DNA of 64,000 nucleotides from Enterocloster bolteae. GTDB lineage: Bacteria > Bacillota > Clostridia > Lachnospirales > Lachnospiraceae. The DNA lies in assembly GCF_002234575.2 (NCBI RefSeq), contig NZ_CP022464.2, positions 5,952,001 to 6,016,000 on the forward strand, written 5' to 3'. Shown here piece after piece: positions 51,248-60,232 of the stretch (within the stretch, counting starts at the first letter, position 1; the number at the start of each line of letters is the position of its first letter). A program made the position numbers and the translations under genes. The notes beneath the pieces were generated by a model, which was given only the letters and a program-made list of their open reading frames with translations, was not told the DNA's origin and did no database searches.

Positions 51248-51378
51248 CGCCCCCATTATCACAAAAGGCCGAAAACACACTGGTCAAGGACACATCCTGC
51301 AATCCCGTACCCAAACTAAATGTTTTCAGCCTTATATATTCGGTCCTGTTATTTCTCTATATTATCCAACCTTAACGC

Positions 51379-52323
51379 CTATTCCGTTGTCTTTCTGATA
51401 TTAGACTCCAGCAGCCTGTTGTATCCCAGCCATCCTTTATTCTCCCCGCCGGACTGCAGCGCCTCTATCATGGTCTCCATCTTGGCATCCGTATTATCGG
51501 CAAAGTTGAGGGCCAATGCCTCCAAAAGCGCCGGCTTCTTGGGGGAGCCGTACTCTAATTCCCCGTGATGGGCCAGAATACAGTGTTTAAGCTCTGTAGC
51601 CAGCTTCTCCGGGAATCCCGGTATAGAGCGGATGCTTTCACCCACCATCTCAGTACCGATGATAATGTGGCCCAGAAGCTGTCCATCGTCGGTATAATCA
51701 TTCTCCGGGAAGCGTGAAAGTTCCCTGGTCTTACCAACATCGTGGAAGATAGCTGCTGTCAGCAGCAAATCACGGTTAATCATCGGATAATATCCGGCAT
51801 AGTAATCACACAGCTTTGTCACACTGAGCGTGTGTTCCAGCAGGCCGCCAACGAATCCGTGATGCACGGTTTTAGCCGCGGAATGGAACTGGAACGCCTT
51901 TGCAAATGCCGCGTTCTCCACAAAATAGCCGCTCAGCAGCTTCTGAAGATAGGGATTCTTCACACTTCTTATGTATCCCAGCAGCTCCTCGTACATTTTC
52001 TTTATATCCTTCTTTGACACCGGCAGGTAATCTGCCTCCACATACTCTCCCTCCTGCGCCCTGCGTATCCGGCGTACATTCAGCTGAAAGGAGCTCTGGA
52101 ACAGGGTCACATCCGCCTCCACATGAACGTAATCCATGGTCTCAAATTCCCCGACTCCGGGAGAACCCAAATCCCATATTTTGGCGTCAATGGTACCTGT
52201 CTTGTCCTGCATTACCAGATTGCCGTATTCCTTGCCATTCTTCGTGAGGGCAATCTGCTTGTTCTTACACAGGTATACATCTGCAATGTGCATACCTTCC
52301 CTGAAGGTGTCGATATATCTCAT
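51379..52323 (-). CDS. YhaM-type 3'-5' exoribonuclease (OB + HD domains)
   Basis: An N-terminal OB-fold (IALTKNGKEYGNLVMQDKTG, residues 10-95) precedes an HD domain with HH in KTVHHGFVGGLLEHTLSV, AIFHDVGKTRELS and HCILAHHGELEYGSPKKPAL. This is the YhaM/CBF1 layout; those enzymes trim RNA and single-stranded DNA from the 3' end. ATG at 52323 is chosen with AGAGG upstream. It is a normal chromosomal gene in Firmicutes. Confidence 0.9.
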   Translation of the reverse strand: MRYIDTFREGMHIADVYLCKNKQIALTKNGKEYGNLVMQDKTGTIDAKIWDLGSPGVGEFETMDYVHVEADVTLFQSSFQLNVRRIRRAQEGEYVEADYLPVSKKDIKKMYEELLGYIRSVKNPYLQKLLSGYFVENAAFAKAFQFHSAAKTVHHGFVGGLLEHTLSVTKLCDYYAGYYPMINRDLLLTAAIFHDVGKTRELSRFPENDYTDDGQLLGHIIIGTEMVGESIRSIPGFPEKLATELKHCILAHHGELEYGSPKKPALLEALALNFADNTDAKMETMIEALQSGGENKGWLGYNRLLESNIRKTTE

Positions 52324-52329
52324 GTTCAA

Positions 52330-52659
52330 TTTTCCTCTTCTTTCTATTTTATAAACCTATTTTATAAATCCACTTTTAAAACCCACTTGAAAAACCCACT
52401 TTTAAAACCCAATGATTACCCTGTCTATACGCCTGGCAATTCATACCGCCATTCATACCGCCATCAGTTCCATTCATTCCACTCCCTGACAGCAACGCAG
52501 CCAGGCGGTTAACACTGCCTGGCCCCTTTGCCTGACTTCTTACATTACCTGGCGCAAACTGCCACCTGTCCACTGCCGCCTTTTCACTGCCGCCGCCGGG
52601 TATCAAACTCTCCGGCTGTCATCTCTGCCCGGCTCCAATTCCTTTCAAAAGCCCAGCCG
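52330..52659. other. Intergenic stretch with short repeats, no gene
   Basis: This gap contains CCCACTTTTAAAA-like repeats (52365-52410) and repeats of CATTCATACCGCC (52440-52470). One minus-strand frame (52376-52606) exists but is low-complexity and lacks a ribosome site. No terminator or RNA gene is recognised. Confidence 0.5.
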
Positions 52660-54000
52660 CTACCTGGCGCCAACCGTCACCGAAAACTCAATTTCCGTAT
52701 ATTCATCCTTGCCGTTTCTCAGGACCGCCACCTTAATCTTATCTCCTGCGTGCAGGCTTTCCACCTGGTTCTGGAAATCCTTCAGGCTTCCCACCTTCTC
52801 GCCGTTCATCCATGTGATGATATCCCCTGGCTGTATGCCTGCGTTGTATGCAGGGCCGTCTGTCACTGCCGATATCACATAAATACCGGAAGGCATTCCG
52901 CTGTCCGCCATGGCCTGGCTCACTTCCTGGCCCTTGATGCCGAAATACGGGGCCGGGATACCGTTGCTCATCATTTCCAGTATACCTTTATAGTCAGATA
53001 TGGCCACCACTGTGGTCATCCTGCACACTCCATCCTCGTCGTATTTGTCCGTGACCCACCCGATGAGCTCACCCGAAGTATTCAGGAGAAATGTTCCCGC
53101 CTCCGCGTCTCCGCTGGCGCTGGTATAGAACACCCTGGAGCTGCCGTCCACCGTATGGACATTGCGCACCACATAGGATATATTTCCATAATCGCTGGAA
53201 TGGACAATACCCGCCGGCGCGCCGATAGCCACCACCATGTCGCCCTGCTTTACCCCGTAAGAGTTGCCCAGCTTGATGGCCTCCACCTTCTTAAACTGCT
53301 CGCTGTCCATCTGGCCCGCGTCCACGCTTACCACAGACAGTCCCATAATGGTATCGCTCTGCTTCACGATTCCGGCCATCATGGTTCCGTCCGGAAACGC
53401 TACCTCAATGGAATCAGCTGCCTCCACAGCCTTGTCCGGCGTGAGAATCAGTATCTCAGTGCGGGTCCTGGCTATGACCACTCCGGAGAACTGTCCTGAT
53501 GTCTCGATGGGATTGTCAAACCAGTCCTTCTCATGCTGAATGGAATGGACCACCACCAGACTGTCATCCGCGTCACTGGCAATGGTGCGAAGATTACTGT
53601 ACAGTTTATTCAAATCATCAATGGAATAACGGTACTTCTCCATCTCAGAGCGTACCATCTCATCCACTGCCTCGGTCATGGCCGGTTCTGTGGGCTCAGT
53701 CTCTGCCGCCGCAGGAGCCGTGGTTTCCGGCTCATCCTTTGGTATGGTAATCTGGCTGCTCTCCTCAGGAGTCTCCTGACCTAAAATCCTTTCAGCCACA
53801 GGTCTGCTCACAACAAAACAAATGGCCGACAACACGCCAAACAGAACGGCACAAAAAATGGTCAACAGGATTTTCCGGGCAATCTGCCGTCTGGTCATTG
53901 GCTGCCGGACAATCTTCTCATTAATAAAGCGATGGGACTTGTCCGGAGTCTGGTCCTGCCGGTCTAAATCTCTATGCTGGTCAGCACGTTTATCCGCCAT
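52660..54000 (-). CDS. HtrA-like membrane protein, catalytic residues apparently lost
   Basis: The layout is that of DegP/HtrA: a cytoplasmic tail, one membrane anchor (KILLTIFCAVLFGVLSAICF, about 43-63), a trypsin-like domain (115-320), and a C-terminal PDZ domain (PYFGIKGQEVSQAMADSGMP, GIQPGDIITWMNGEKV). The catalytic blocks do not match: the TNNHV site reads ILTPDKAV, and the GNSGGP site reads SGDAEAGTFLLN. It therefore seems a pseudoprotease that may bind peptides through PDZ. GGAGGAG lies before the ATG. Confidence 0.82.
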   Translation of the reverse strand: MADKRADQHRDLDRQDQTPDKSHRFINEKIVRQPMTRRQIARKILLTIFCAVLFGVLSAICFVVSRPVAERILGQETPEESSQITIPKDEPETTAPAAAETEPTEPAMTEAVDEMVRSEMEKYRYSIDDLNKLYSNLRTIASDADDSLVVVHSIQHEKDWFDNPIETSGQFSGVVIARTRTEILILTPDKAVEAADSIEVAFPDGTMMAGIVKQSDTIMGLSVVSVDAGQMDSEQFKKVEAIKLGNSYGVKQGDMVVAIGAPAGIVHSSDYGNISYVVRNVHTVDGSSRVFYTSASGDAEAGTFLLNTSGELIGWVTDKYDEDGVCRMTTVVAISDYKGILEMMSNGIPAPYFGIKGQEVSQAMADSGMPSGIYVISAVTDGPAYNAGIQPGDIITWMNGEKVGSLKDFQNQVESLHAGDKIKVAVLRNGKDEYTEIEFSVTVGAR

Positions 54001-54112
54001 AGTACTCCTCCTTGCGAAGACTCTTACCCTCTATTATACGTTTCTTCCCAGTATTATGCAAGATTTTATATATGAAAAGATAGTAAAAAAGATAGTAAAT
54101 ATCGTTTTTTAT

Positions 54113-54120
54113 GGTATAAT
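54113..54120 (+). promoter_or_regulatory. Extended -10 promoter for mutS2
   Basis: TGGTATAAT carries the extended -10 TGn and a perfect TATAAT (54115-54120), 70 bp before the mutS2 start and after an AT-rich stretch. The -35 is weak, as is usual with extended -10 promoters. Confidence 0.6.
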
Positions 54121-54189
54121 TTAAATGTCGGCTTTTGGGAAAAAGTCCTTTTAAATCCAGCATTTTTACGGAAATCACAGGTGAAATCA

Positions 54190-56628
54190 ATGAATCAGAA
54201 AGCGTTAAAAACTTTAGAATATGATAAAATCATAAACCAGCTCACAGAATATGCGGCTTCTCCTCTCGGAAAGGCCCTCTGCCAGAACCTCTCTCCTTCC
54301 TCTGATTTGGAAGAAGTGCGCACCTGGCAGGCACAGACTACGGATGCAGTGACACGGATCCGTCTCAAAGGTTCCGTGTCATTTTCAGGTATCAGGGATA
54401 TCGGAGATTCCCTGAAACGCCTGGATATCGGCAGTTCCTTAAGCATACCCGAACTGCTCTCCATAAGCTCCCTCCTGACCGTGGCAGCCAGAGCCAAGGC
54501 CTACGGACGCCATGACGGGGAAGATGACGCAAGGGGAACCGGCGAACCCCAGGATGACTTCGACTCCCTGGAACCCCTGTTTGCGGGACTGGAGCCGCTG
54601 ACCCCTCTGAACAATGAAATCAAACGCTGCATCCTCTCTGAGGACGAGGTTGCGGATGATGCCAGTCCGGGATTATCCCATGTGCGCCGTTCCATGAAGG
54701 TGACAGCTGACCGCATCCACACCCAGTTAAACTCCATCCTCAACTCCAACCGCTCCTATCTTCAGGACGCAGTTATCACCATGAGGGACGGACGTTACTG
54801 CCTTCCGGTAAAGTCAGAATACAAAAACCAGGTATCTGGAATGGTCCACGACCAGTCAGCCACTGGTTCCACCCTTTTCATTGAGCCCATGGCCATTATC
54901 CGGCTGAACAATGAGATGCGGGAACTGGAGATACAGGAGCAAAAGGAAATCGAAGCGGTTTTAGCCTCCCTGAGCAATCAGGCAGCGCCCTGTACAGAGG
55001 AGCTTCGCATGGACATGGAGCTTTTGGCGCAGCTGGACTTTATTTTTGCCAAGGCAGGCCTGGCCCGCCATTACAAGTGCAGCGCCCCTGTGTTCAATGA
55101 CAAAGGCTATATCCATATCAAGGACGGACGCCATCCCCTTTTGAATCCCCAGGCCGTTGTACCTATCAACGTATGGCTGGGCAGGGAGTTTGACCTGCTA
55201 ATCGTCACCGGCCCAAATACAGGCGGCAAGACTGTTTCCTTAAAAACAGTGGGCCTGTTTACCCTTATGGGGCAGTCCGGGCTTCACATCCCTGCGTGGG
55301 AGGGATCGGAGCTGGCTATATTTGACCAGGTATTCGCGGACATCGGGGATGAACAGAGCATTGAACAGAGCTTAAGTACCTTTTCCGCCCATATGACTAA
55401 TATTGTGCGCATTTTAAATGAAGCCGATTCCCGGTCCCTCTGTCTTTTTGACGAGCTGGGCGCGGGTACGGATCCTACAGAGGGAGCGGCCCTGGCCATT
55501 GCCATCCTCTCCTTCCTGCACAACATGAAGTGCCGCACCATGGCCACCACCCATTACAGCGAACTGAAGGTATTTGCCCTCAGCACGCCCGGAGTGGAAA
55601 ATGCATGCTGCGAATTCAATGTGGAAACCCTGCAGCCCACTTACCGGTTACTCATCGGTATTCCCGGCAAGAGCAATGCCTTTGCCATTTCCCAGAAGCT
55701 GGGGCTGCCCGGATATATCATTGACGACGCAAAATCCCATCTGGAGGCCAAGGATGAGTCCTTTGAGGATCTGTTAACCAGCCTGGAATCCAGCAGGCTG
55801 ACCATTGAGAAGGAACAGGCTGAAATCAACGCCTATAAGGATGAAATTGCCTCCTTAAAAAACCGTTTGACCCAGAAGGAAGAGCGCCTGGACGAGCGCA
55901 AGGACAAGATTCTTAAAAATGCCACCGAGGAAGCCCAGCGCATCCTGCGGGAGGCCAAAGAAACCGCGGACCAGACCATCAAGCAGATTAACAAGCTGGC
56001 TGCCAGCTCAGGCGTGGGCAAGGAACTGGAAGCAGAACGCGCCAGGCTCAGGGACCAGTTAAAGAAAACAGATGAAAAGCTGACCGTGAAACCAAAGGGA
56101 CCCAGCCAGCCCATCTCGCCCAAGAAACTGAAAATAGGGGACGGTGTCAAAGTGCTGTCCATGAACCTGAAAGGCACCGTAAGCACCCTGCCCAATGCCA
56201 GAGGCGATTTATATGTCCAGATGGGCATTCTCCGTTCCCTGGTGAATATCCGGGATTTAGAGCTTCTTAATGAAAAGGACATAAGCGCCACACTGGGAGA
56301 CGGAAGTTCCATAAGCTATGGCGGAAAGGCCGCCAGAGGTAAGGGAAGCGGCAGCAGCCAGATTAAGATGTCCAAATCCTCCACTGTGTCCGCTGAGGTC
56401 AACCTCATAGGCATGACTGTGGACGAGGCAGTGCCTGCCATGGAAAAATATCTGGACGACGCCTATCTGGCCCATCTCCAGACAGTGCGCGTGGTCCATG
56501 GCCGTGGAACCGGAGCCCTTAAGAACGCGGTGCACAAGCGCCTGCGCCAGCTCAAATATGTAAAGGAATTCCGCCTGGGCCAGTTTGGAGAAGGCGATTC
56601 AGGCGTAACCGTTGTGACATTTAAGTAG
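54190..56628 (+). CDS. mutS2: MutS2 ATPase/endonuclease
   Basis: The ATPase core has Walker A in VTGPNTGGKTVSLKT (about 340) and downstream LFDELGAGTDPTEGAALAIA. It lacks the mismatch-recognition domain of MutS. A coiled coil (515-640) and a KOW-like part lead to the C-terminal Smr nuclease domain (VNLIGMTVDEAVPAMEKYLD, VVHGRGTGALKNAVHKRLRQ). MutS2 suppresses recombination and can split collided ribosomes. ATG at 54190 has AGGTGA upstream; GTG at 54181 is an alternative. Confidence 0.95.
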   Translation: MNQKALKTLEYDKIINQLTEYAASPLGKALCQNLSPSSDLEEVRTWQAQTTDAVTRIRLKGSVSFSGIRDIGDSLKRLDIGSSLSIPELLSISSLLTVAARAKAYGRHDGEDDARGTGEPQDDFDSLEPLFAGLEPLTPLNNEIKRCILSEDEVADDASPGLSHVRRSMKVTADRIHTQLNSILNSNRSYLQDAVITMRDGRYCLPVKSEYKNQVSGMVHDQSATGSTLFIEPMAIIRLNNEMRELEIQEQKEIEAVLASLSNQAAPCTEELRMDMELLAQLDFIFAKAGLARHYKCSAPVFNDKGYIHIKDGRHPLLNPQAVVPINVWLGREFDLLIVTGPNTGGKTVSLKTVGLFTLMGQSGLHIPAWEGSELAIFDQVFADIGDEQSIEQSLSTFSAHMTNIVRILNEADSRSLCLFDELGAGTDPTEGAALAIAILSFLHNMKCRTMATTHYSELKVFALSTPGVENACCEFNVETLQPTYRLLIGIPGKSNAFAISQKLGLPGYIIDDAKSHLEAKDESFEDLLTSLESSRLTIEKEQAEINAYKDEIASLKNRLTQKEERLDERKDKILKNATEEAQRILREAKETADQTIKQINKLAASSGVGKELEAERARLRDQLKKTDEKLTVKPKGPSQPISPKKLKIGDGVKVLSMNLKGTVSTLPNARGDLYVQMGILRSLVNIRDLELLNEKDISATLGDGSSISYGGKAARGKGSGSSQIKMSKSSTVSAEVNLIGMTVDEAVPAMEKYLDDAYLAHLQTVRVVHGRGTGALKNAVHKRLRQLKYVKEFRLGQFGEGDSGVTVVTFK

Positions 56629-56655
56629 AAATCAGCAGCAAGGAGGAACTATAGC

Positions 56656-57366
56656 ATGGCAGAGAAGCAGAGGATTCTGATTGTGGATGATGATGCAAAT
56701 ATTGCAGAATTAATCTCCCTCTACCTGATGAAAGAGTGTTATGAGACAATGATTGTGGGGGACGGCGAGGAAGCCCTTAAGGTATTTCCGGAATTCAAGC
56801 CCAACCTGGTACTGCTGGACCTGATGCTCCCCGGTATAGACGGTTATCAGGTCTGCAGGGAGCTGCGCGCTTCCTCCCAGGTACCGGTCATCATGCTGTC
56901 CGCAAAGGGAGAGATTTTCGACAAGGTACTGGGGCTGGAGCTGGGGGCAGATGATTATATGATTAAACCCTTTGACTCCAAGGAACTGGTGGCCCGCGTC
57001 AAGGCAGTGCTGCGCCGTTACCAGGCAGCACCGGCCCCGGCTCCATCGTCCACTGAACAGCAGGGCGAGTACGTGGAGTACCCGGACCTGATTGTGAACC
57101 TTACCAATTATTCCGTAATCTATATGGGCCACTCCGTGGAAATGCCGCCAAAGGAGCTGGAGCTTCTGTATTTTCTGGCGGCTTCCCCCAACCAGGTATT
57201 TACCAGGGAACAGCTTCTGGACCATATCTGGGGTTATGAATACATCGGGGATACCCGCACCGTGGATGTACATATCAAACGTCTGCGGGAAAAGATAAAG
57301 GATCACAACAGCTGGGCCATCACCACGGTCTGGGGAATCGGCTATAAATTCGAGGTGAAACGATGA
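56656..57366 (+). CDS. OmpR-family response regulator
   Basis: A receiver domain (ILIVDDDANIAELISLYL, phosphoacceptor Asp55 in LVLLDLMLPG, Lys in DDYMIKPFD) is joined to a winged-helix effector (MPPKELELLYFLAASPNQVF, TREQLLDHIWGYEYIGDTRT, VDVHIKRLREKI). It is co-transcribed with the adjacent kinase (4-bp overlap). It starts 28 bp after mutS2 and has AAGGAGG upstream, so it may be read with mutS2. Confidence 0.92.
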   Translation: MAEKQRILIVDDDANIAELISLYLMKECYETMIVGDGEEALKVFPEFKPNLVLLDLMLPGIDGYQVCRELRASSQVPVIMLSAKGEIFDKVLGLELGADDYMIKPFDSKELVARVKAVLRRYQAAPAPAPSSTEQQGEYVEYPDLIVNLTNYSVIYMGHSVEMPPKELELLYFLAASPNQVFTREQLLDHIWGYEYIGDTRTVDVHIKRLREKIKDHNSWAITTVWGIGYKFEVKR

Positions 57367-58769
57367 CCCGTTCTCTTTATTCCAAATTTATACTGGGATA
57401 TCTGATTTTCGGTCTGCTGGGTTTTATCGCCATTGCCACATTTTCATCAAAAATGACCCGTGACTATCTGGTCCAGAGCAAGGCGGACGCGCTGTATGAC
57501 GAGGCAAATATCATCGCCTCGTCATGCAGCACCATGTATCAGGGGAAACGGCTGGATTCCGAGGAGGTTTCCACCCAAATACGGGCGCTGTCCCACTATC
57601 TGAGAGCTGAGATATGGGTGGTCAACCGACAGGGCACCGTGGTTATGGACAGCCTGGGCGGTTCCAGGGTCCAGTCCTCCATAAACGGCTTTGACCCGGC
57701 ATCCATCGGAAACCGGTCCTATACCATAGGGGATTACTATGGGATGTTCAGCGGGAACGTACTCAGCGTGTCGGCACCCATCACAGGGAATTACAACACC
57801 TACGGTTATGTGCTGATTCACCTTCCCATCAGCGAAATCAACCAGTCCCAGAACGGCATCCTGAGCATCCTTTACATCACATCCGCTGTCCTGTTCGGCC
57901 TGTCCCTTATTATTCTTCTGGTATTTACCCAGACCGTGTACCTGCCCCTTCGCAAGATTACAGTGGGTGCCAATGAATATGCGGCCGGAAATCTGGATTA
58001 CCGGATTGATGTCAAGACCCACGACGAGATGGGTTACCTCTCCGACACCCTGAATTACATGTCCGATGAGCTGAATAAGATGGAGGAATACCAGAAGAAT
58101 TTCATTGCCAATGTATCCCATGACTTCCGCTCTCCCCTGACTTCCATCAAGGGATATCTGGAAGCCATTCTGGACGGCACCATACCGGCTGAAATGTATG
58201 AAAAGTACCTGTCCAGAGTCATATCCGAGACAGAACGCCTTCACAAGCTGACAGAGAGCATGCTTACCCTTAACTCCCTGGATGCCAGGGGCTACCTCTC
58301 CAGGACCAATTTTGATATCAACCGTGTCATAAAGGATACGGCAGCCTCCTTTGAAGGCACCTGCGAGTCCAAAAATGTAAGCTTTGATCTTACCTTCTCA
58401 GACGACATCCAGATGGTCTTTGCCGACCTTGGAAAAATACAGCAGGTCATGTACAACCTTATTGACAATGCCATCAAGTTCAGCCATCACGATTCCACCA
58501 TCTACATCCAGGCATCGGGGCGGTATGAAAAAATATTTGTGTCGGTCAAGGATACAGGTATCGGCATACCCAAGGACAGTTTAAAGAAAATCTGGGAACG
58601 TTTTTACAAGACGGACCTGTCCCGCGGCAAGGATAAGAAGGGCACCGGACTGGGCCTGTCCATTGTAAAGGAAATCATACAGGCACACGGCGAGAACATT
58701 GACGTGGTCAGCACGGAAGGCGTGGGAACAGAGTTTATTTTTTCACTGCCCCGTTCCACTAACCTTTAG
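57363..58769 (+). CDS. Membrane sensor histidine kinase
   Basis: Two membrane segments (about 10-30 and 172-192) flank an external sensor domain. A HAMP domain, a HisKA domain with the phospho-His in FIANVSHDFRSPLTSIKGYL (about 252), and an ATPase domain (LIDNAIKFSHHD, KDTGIGIPKDSLKKIWERFY, KGTGLGLSIVKEI) follow. It pairs with the OmpR-family regulator just upstream. The signal is unknown; this pair recalls cell-envelope stress systems. Confidence 0.92.
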   Translation: MTRSLYSKFILGYLIFGLLGFIAIATFSSKMTRDYLVQSKADALYDEANIIASSCSTMYQGKRLDSEEVSTQIRALSHYLRAEIWVVNRQGTVVMDSLGGSRVQSSINGFDPASIGNRSYTIGDYYGMFSGNVLSVSAPITGNYNTYGYVLIHLPISEINQSQNGILSILYITSAVLFGLSLIILLVFTQTVYLPLRKITVGANEYAAGNLDYRIDVKTHDEMGYLSDTLNYMSDELNKMEEYQKNFIANVSHDFRSPLTSIKGYLEAILDGTIPAEMYEKYLSRVISETERLHKLTESMLTLNSLDARGYLSRTNFDINRVIKDTAASFEGTCESKNVSFDLTFSDDIQMVFADLGKIQQVMYNLIDNAIKFSHHDSTIYIQASGRYEKIFVSVKDTGIGIPKDSLKKIWERFYKTDLSRGKDKKGTGLGLSIVKEIIQAHGENIDVVSTEGVGTEFIFSLPRSTNL

Positions 58770-58933
58770 GAAATGTCTGTAACACCGGATTTCAGGAGCT
58801 TATGGGAATGTTTCCCAGTATACAAATGTTTTATAATATCGTAAGATATTTACCAGGAAATTGTGATATAGTTATATTATGGTGAAATGTATAATTCATT
58901 CCAAAATGATTTAAAAAGAAAGGACAGGCAGAC

Positions 58934-59974
58934 ATGATTACATGGAAAAAAGTGGGCACCGCATTGTTAGTTGCTTCCCTTATTTCTTCCGTCCTGGCTC
59001 CTGCAGCCATGGCGGCAAGCAAGAAAAAGGTAGGCAAGATTTACCTCACCATTGACTCCGACATACGCACCGGACGTGATGGAGGAGATGTGGAGGTCAC
59101 TGCTACCGGAGACAATACCGGTCTTTATTATGTAGACTCCTGGGAGGTCACCAATGATGATGGAGACACCTGGAGCAGTTCCAAACCGCCTCAGGTAGAC
59201 ATCATCCTGGGGGTGGAGGATGAGGAGGAATACTATTTTTCCAATACATCATCCAGCAACTTTAAGCTGACCTTAGGCTCCTCCAGCAAATACCGCTTTG
59301 ATAAGATTAAATTCGTAAACGCTAAACGTCAGGACAGCAACGCCACTCTTATCCTTACGGTCCAGCTCGTATTTGACAAGGATGCGGATACCAGCGCAGC
59401 TGCTGCCCCCTCCAACCTTCAGTGGGATTCCGCCCACAATGGTAACGTTTCCTGGAACGAGGTTTCAAGCGCCAAATATTATCAGACCCAGCTGATTAAA
59501 AATGGAGCTGCCATAGGCGAAATCAAGGACATCTATAATACCTCCTATGATTTCAGGGAGCAGATTACGGCACCCGGCACCTATCAGTTCAAGGTCCGCT
59601 CCGTAAAGTCCAGCAACAGCGCCAAGAGCAGCTGGAACACATCCGGCTCATGGACAGTAAGCGAAGCAGATATCGCTGCCCTGGGCAATACTGTCTCGGA
59701 CAATTCCCAGCCAGCGGCAGGCACCTGGCAGACAGCAGCGGACGGCCGCTGGTGGTACAGCAATGCAGACGGCTCCTATCCGGTTTCCAGCTGGCAGCAG
59801 ATTAACGGCCAGTGGTACTATTTTGACGCAGAGGGATATATGGCCACAGGATGGATTGAACTGGACGGTAAGAGCTATTACCTGGATCCTTCCACCGGAG
59901 CCATGTATGCCAATACACGTACACCTGATAACTTCTGGGTTGATGCGTCCGGCGTATGGATTCCCGGAATGTAG
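58934..59974 (+). CDS. Secreted cell-wall-binding protein
   Basis: A signal peptide (VGTALLVASLISSVLAPAAM, then AAS) is followed by a beta-rich domain, a fibronectin-III-like domain (SNLQWDSAHNGNVSWNEVSS, TYQFKVRSVKSS), and C-terminal choline-binding-type repeats (DGRWWYSNADGSYPVSSWQQ, INGQWYYFDAEGYMATGWIE). It is thus exported and attached non-covalently to the wall. A GAAAGGA site lies before the ATG. It might belong to the regulon of the upstream two-component system. Confidence 0.85.
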   Translation: MITWKKVGTALLVASLISSVLAPAAMAASKKKVGKIYLTIDSDIRTGRDGGDVEVTATGDNTGLYYVDSWEVTNDDGDTWSSSKPPQVDIILGVEDEEEYYFSNTSSSNFKLTLGSSSKYRFDKIKFVNAKRQDSNATLILTVQLVFDKDADTSAAAAPSNLQWDSAHNGNVSWNEVSSAKYYQTQLIKNGAAIGEIKDIYNTSYDFREQITAPGTYQFKVRSVKSSNSAKSSWNTSGSWTVSEADIAALGNTVSDNSQPAAGTWQTAADGRWWYSNADGSYPVSSWQQINGQWYYFDAEGYMATGWIELDGKSYYLDPSTGAMYANTRTPDNFWVDASGVWIPGM

Positions 59975-60013
59975 CTGGATTCCCGGAATGTAGCTGGATT
60001 CCCGGAATGTAAC
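59957..60013. repeat. 19-bp triplication across a stop codon
   Basis: TGGATTCCCGGAATGTAGC occurs three times in tandem (59957, 59976, 59995). The first copy contains the last codons and the stop of the wall-binding protein gene; the other two are downstream. The unit includes ATTCC-C-GGAAT, a small dyad. Confidence 0.92.
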
Positions 60014-60087
60014 TGACCGGGTATTTACAGGCAAAAGATACGTACCTCTTGGAAAAAGTTCATTTATCAGACAAATTATACAAACAA

Positions 60088-60126
60088 GGAGCAGGCACAT
60101 TGAAACAAAGGTGCCTGCTCCTTATT
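60088..60126 (+). terminator. Strong terminator after the wall-binding protein gene
   Basis: GGAGCAGGCAC and GTGCCTGCTCC form a perfect 11-bp stem followed by TTATTAATTT on the plus strand. It lies between two convergent genes and could limit read-through from both. Confidence 0.85.
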
Positions 60127-60176
60127 AATTTGCTAAATGTGTGTATACCTTGATAAGCCCTTGCAGCTTTAGCCAT

Positions 60177-60232
60177 ACAGTACCGGCCCTACAATACCGG
60201 CCTTACAATACCAGCCCTACAGTACCAGCCTT
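60177..60232. repeat. 14-bp tandem repeat across the ROK stop codon
   Basis: Four 14-bp units of the type ACARTACCRGCCYT are in tandem. The unit at 60219-60232 encodes the end of the ROK protein (minus strand, RLVL) with the stop at 60217-60219; three more copies follow downstream of the stop. Confidence 0.9.

Noticed and set aside
51097..51398. Open frames across the 21-bp repeats
   Set aside because: The repeat unit is a multiple of three, so frames stay open by construction; the peptides are low-complexity.
52376..52606. Minus-strand frame of 76 codons between the YhaM-type and HtrA-like genes
   Set aside because: It is Gly/Met/Asn-rich through short repeats, lacks a ribosome site and resembles no family.
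54195..56535. Minus-strand frames within mutS2
   Set aside because: They mirror the high-GC third positions of mutS2 and have no independent support.
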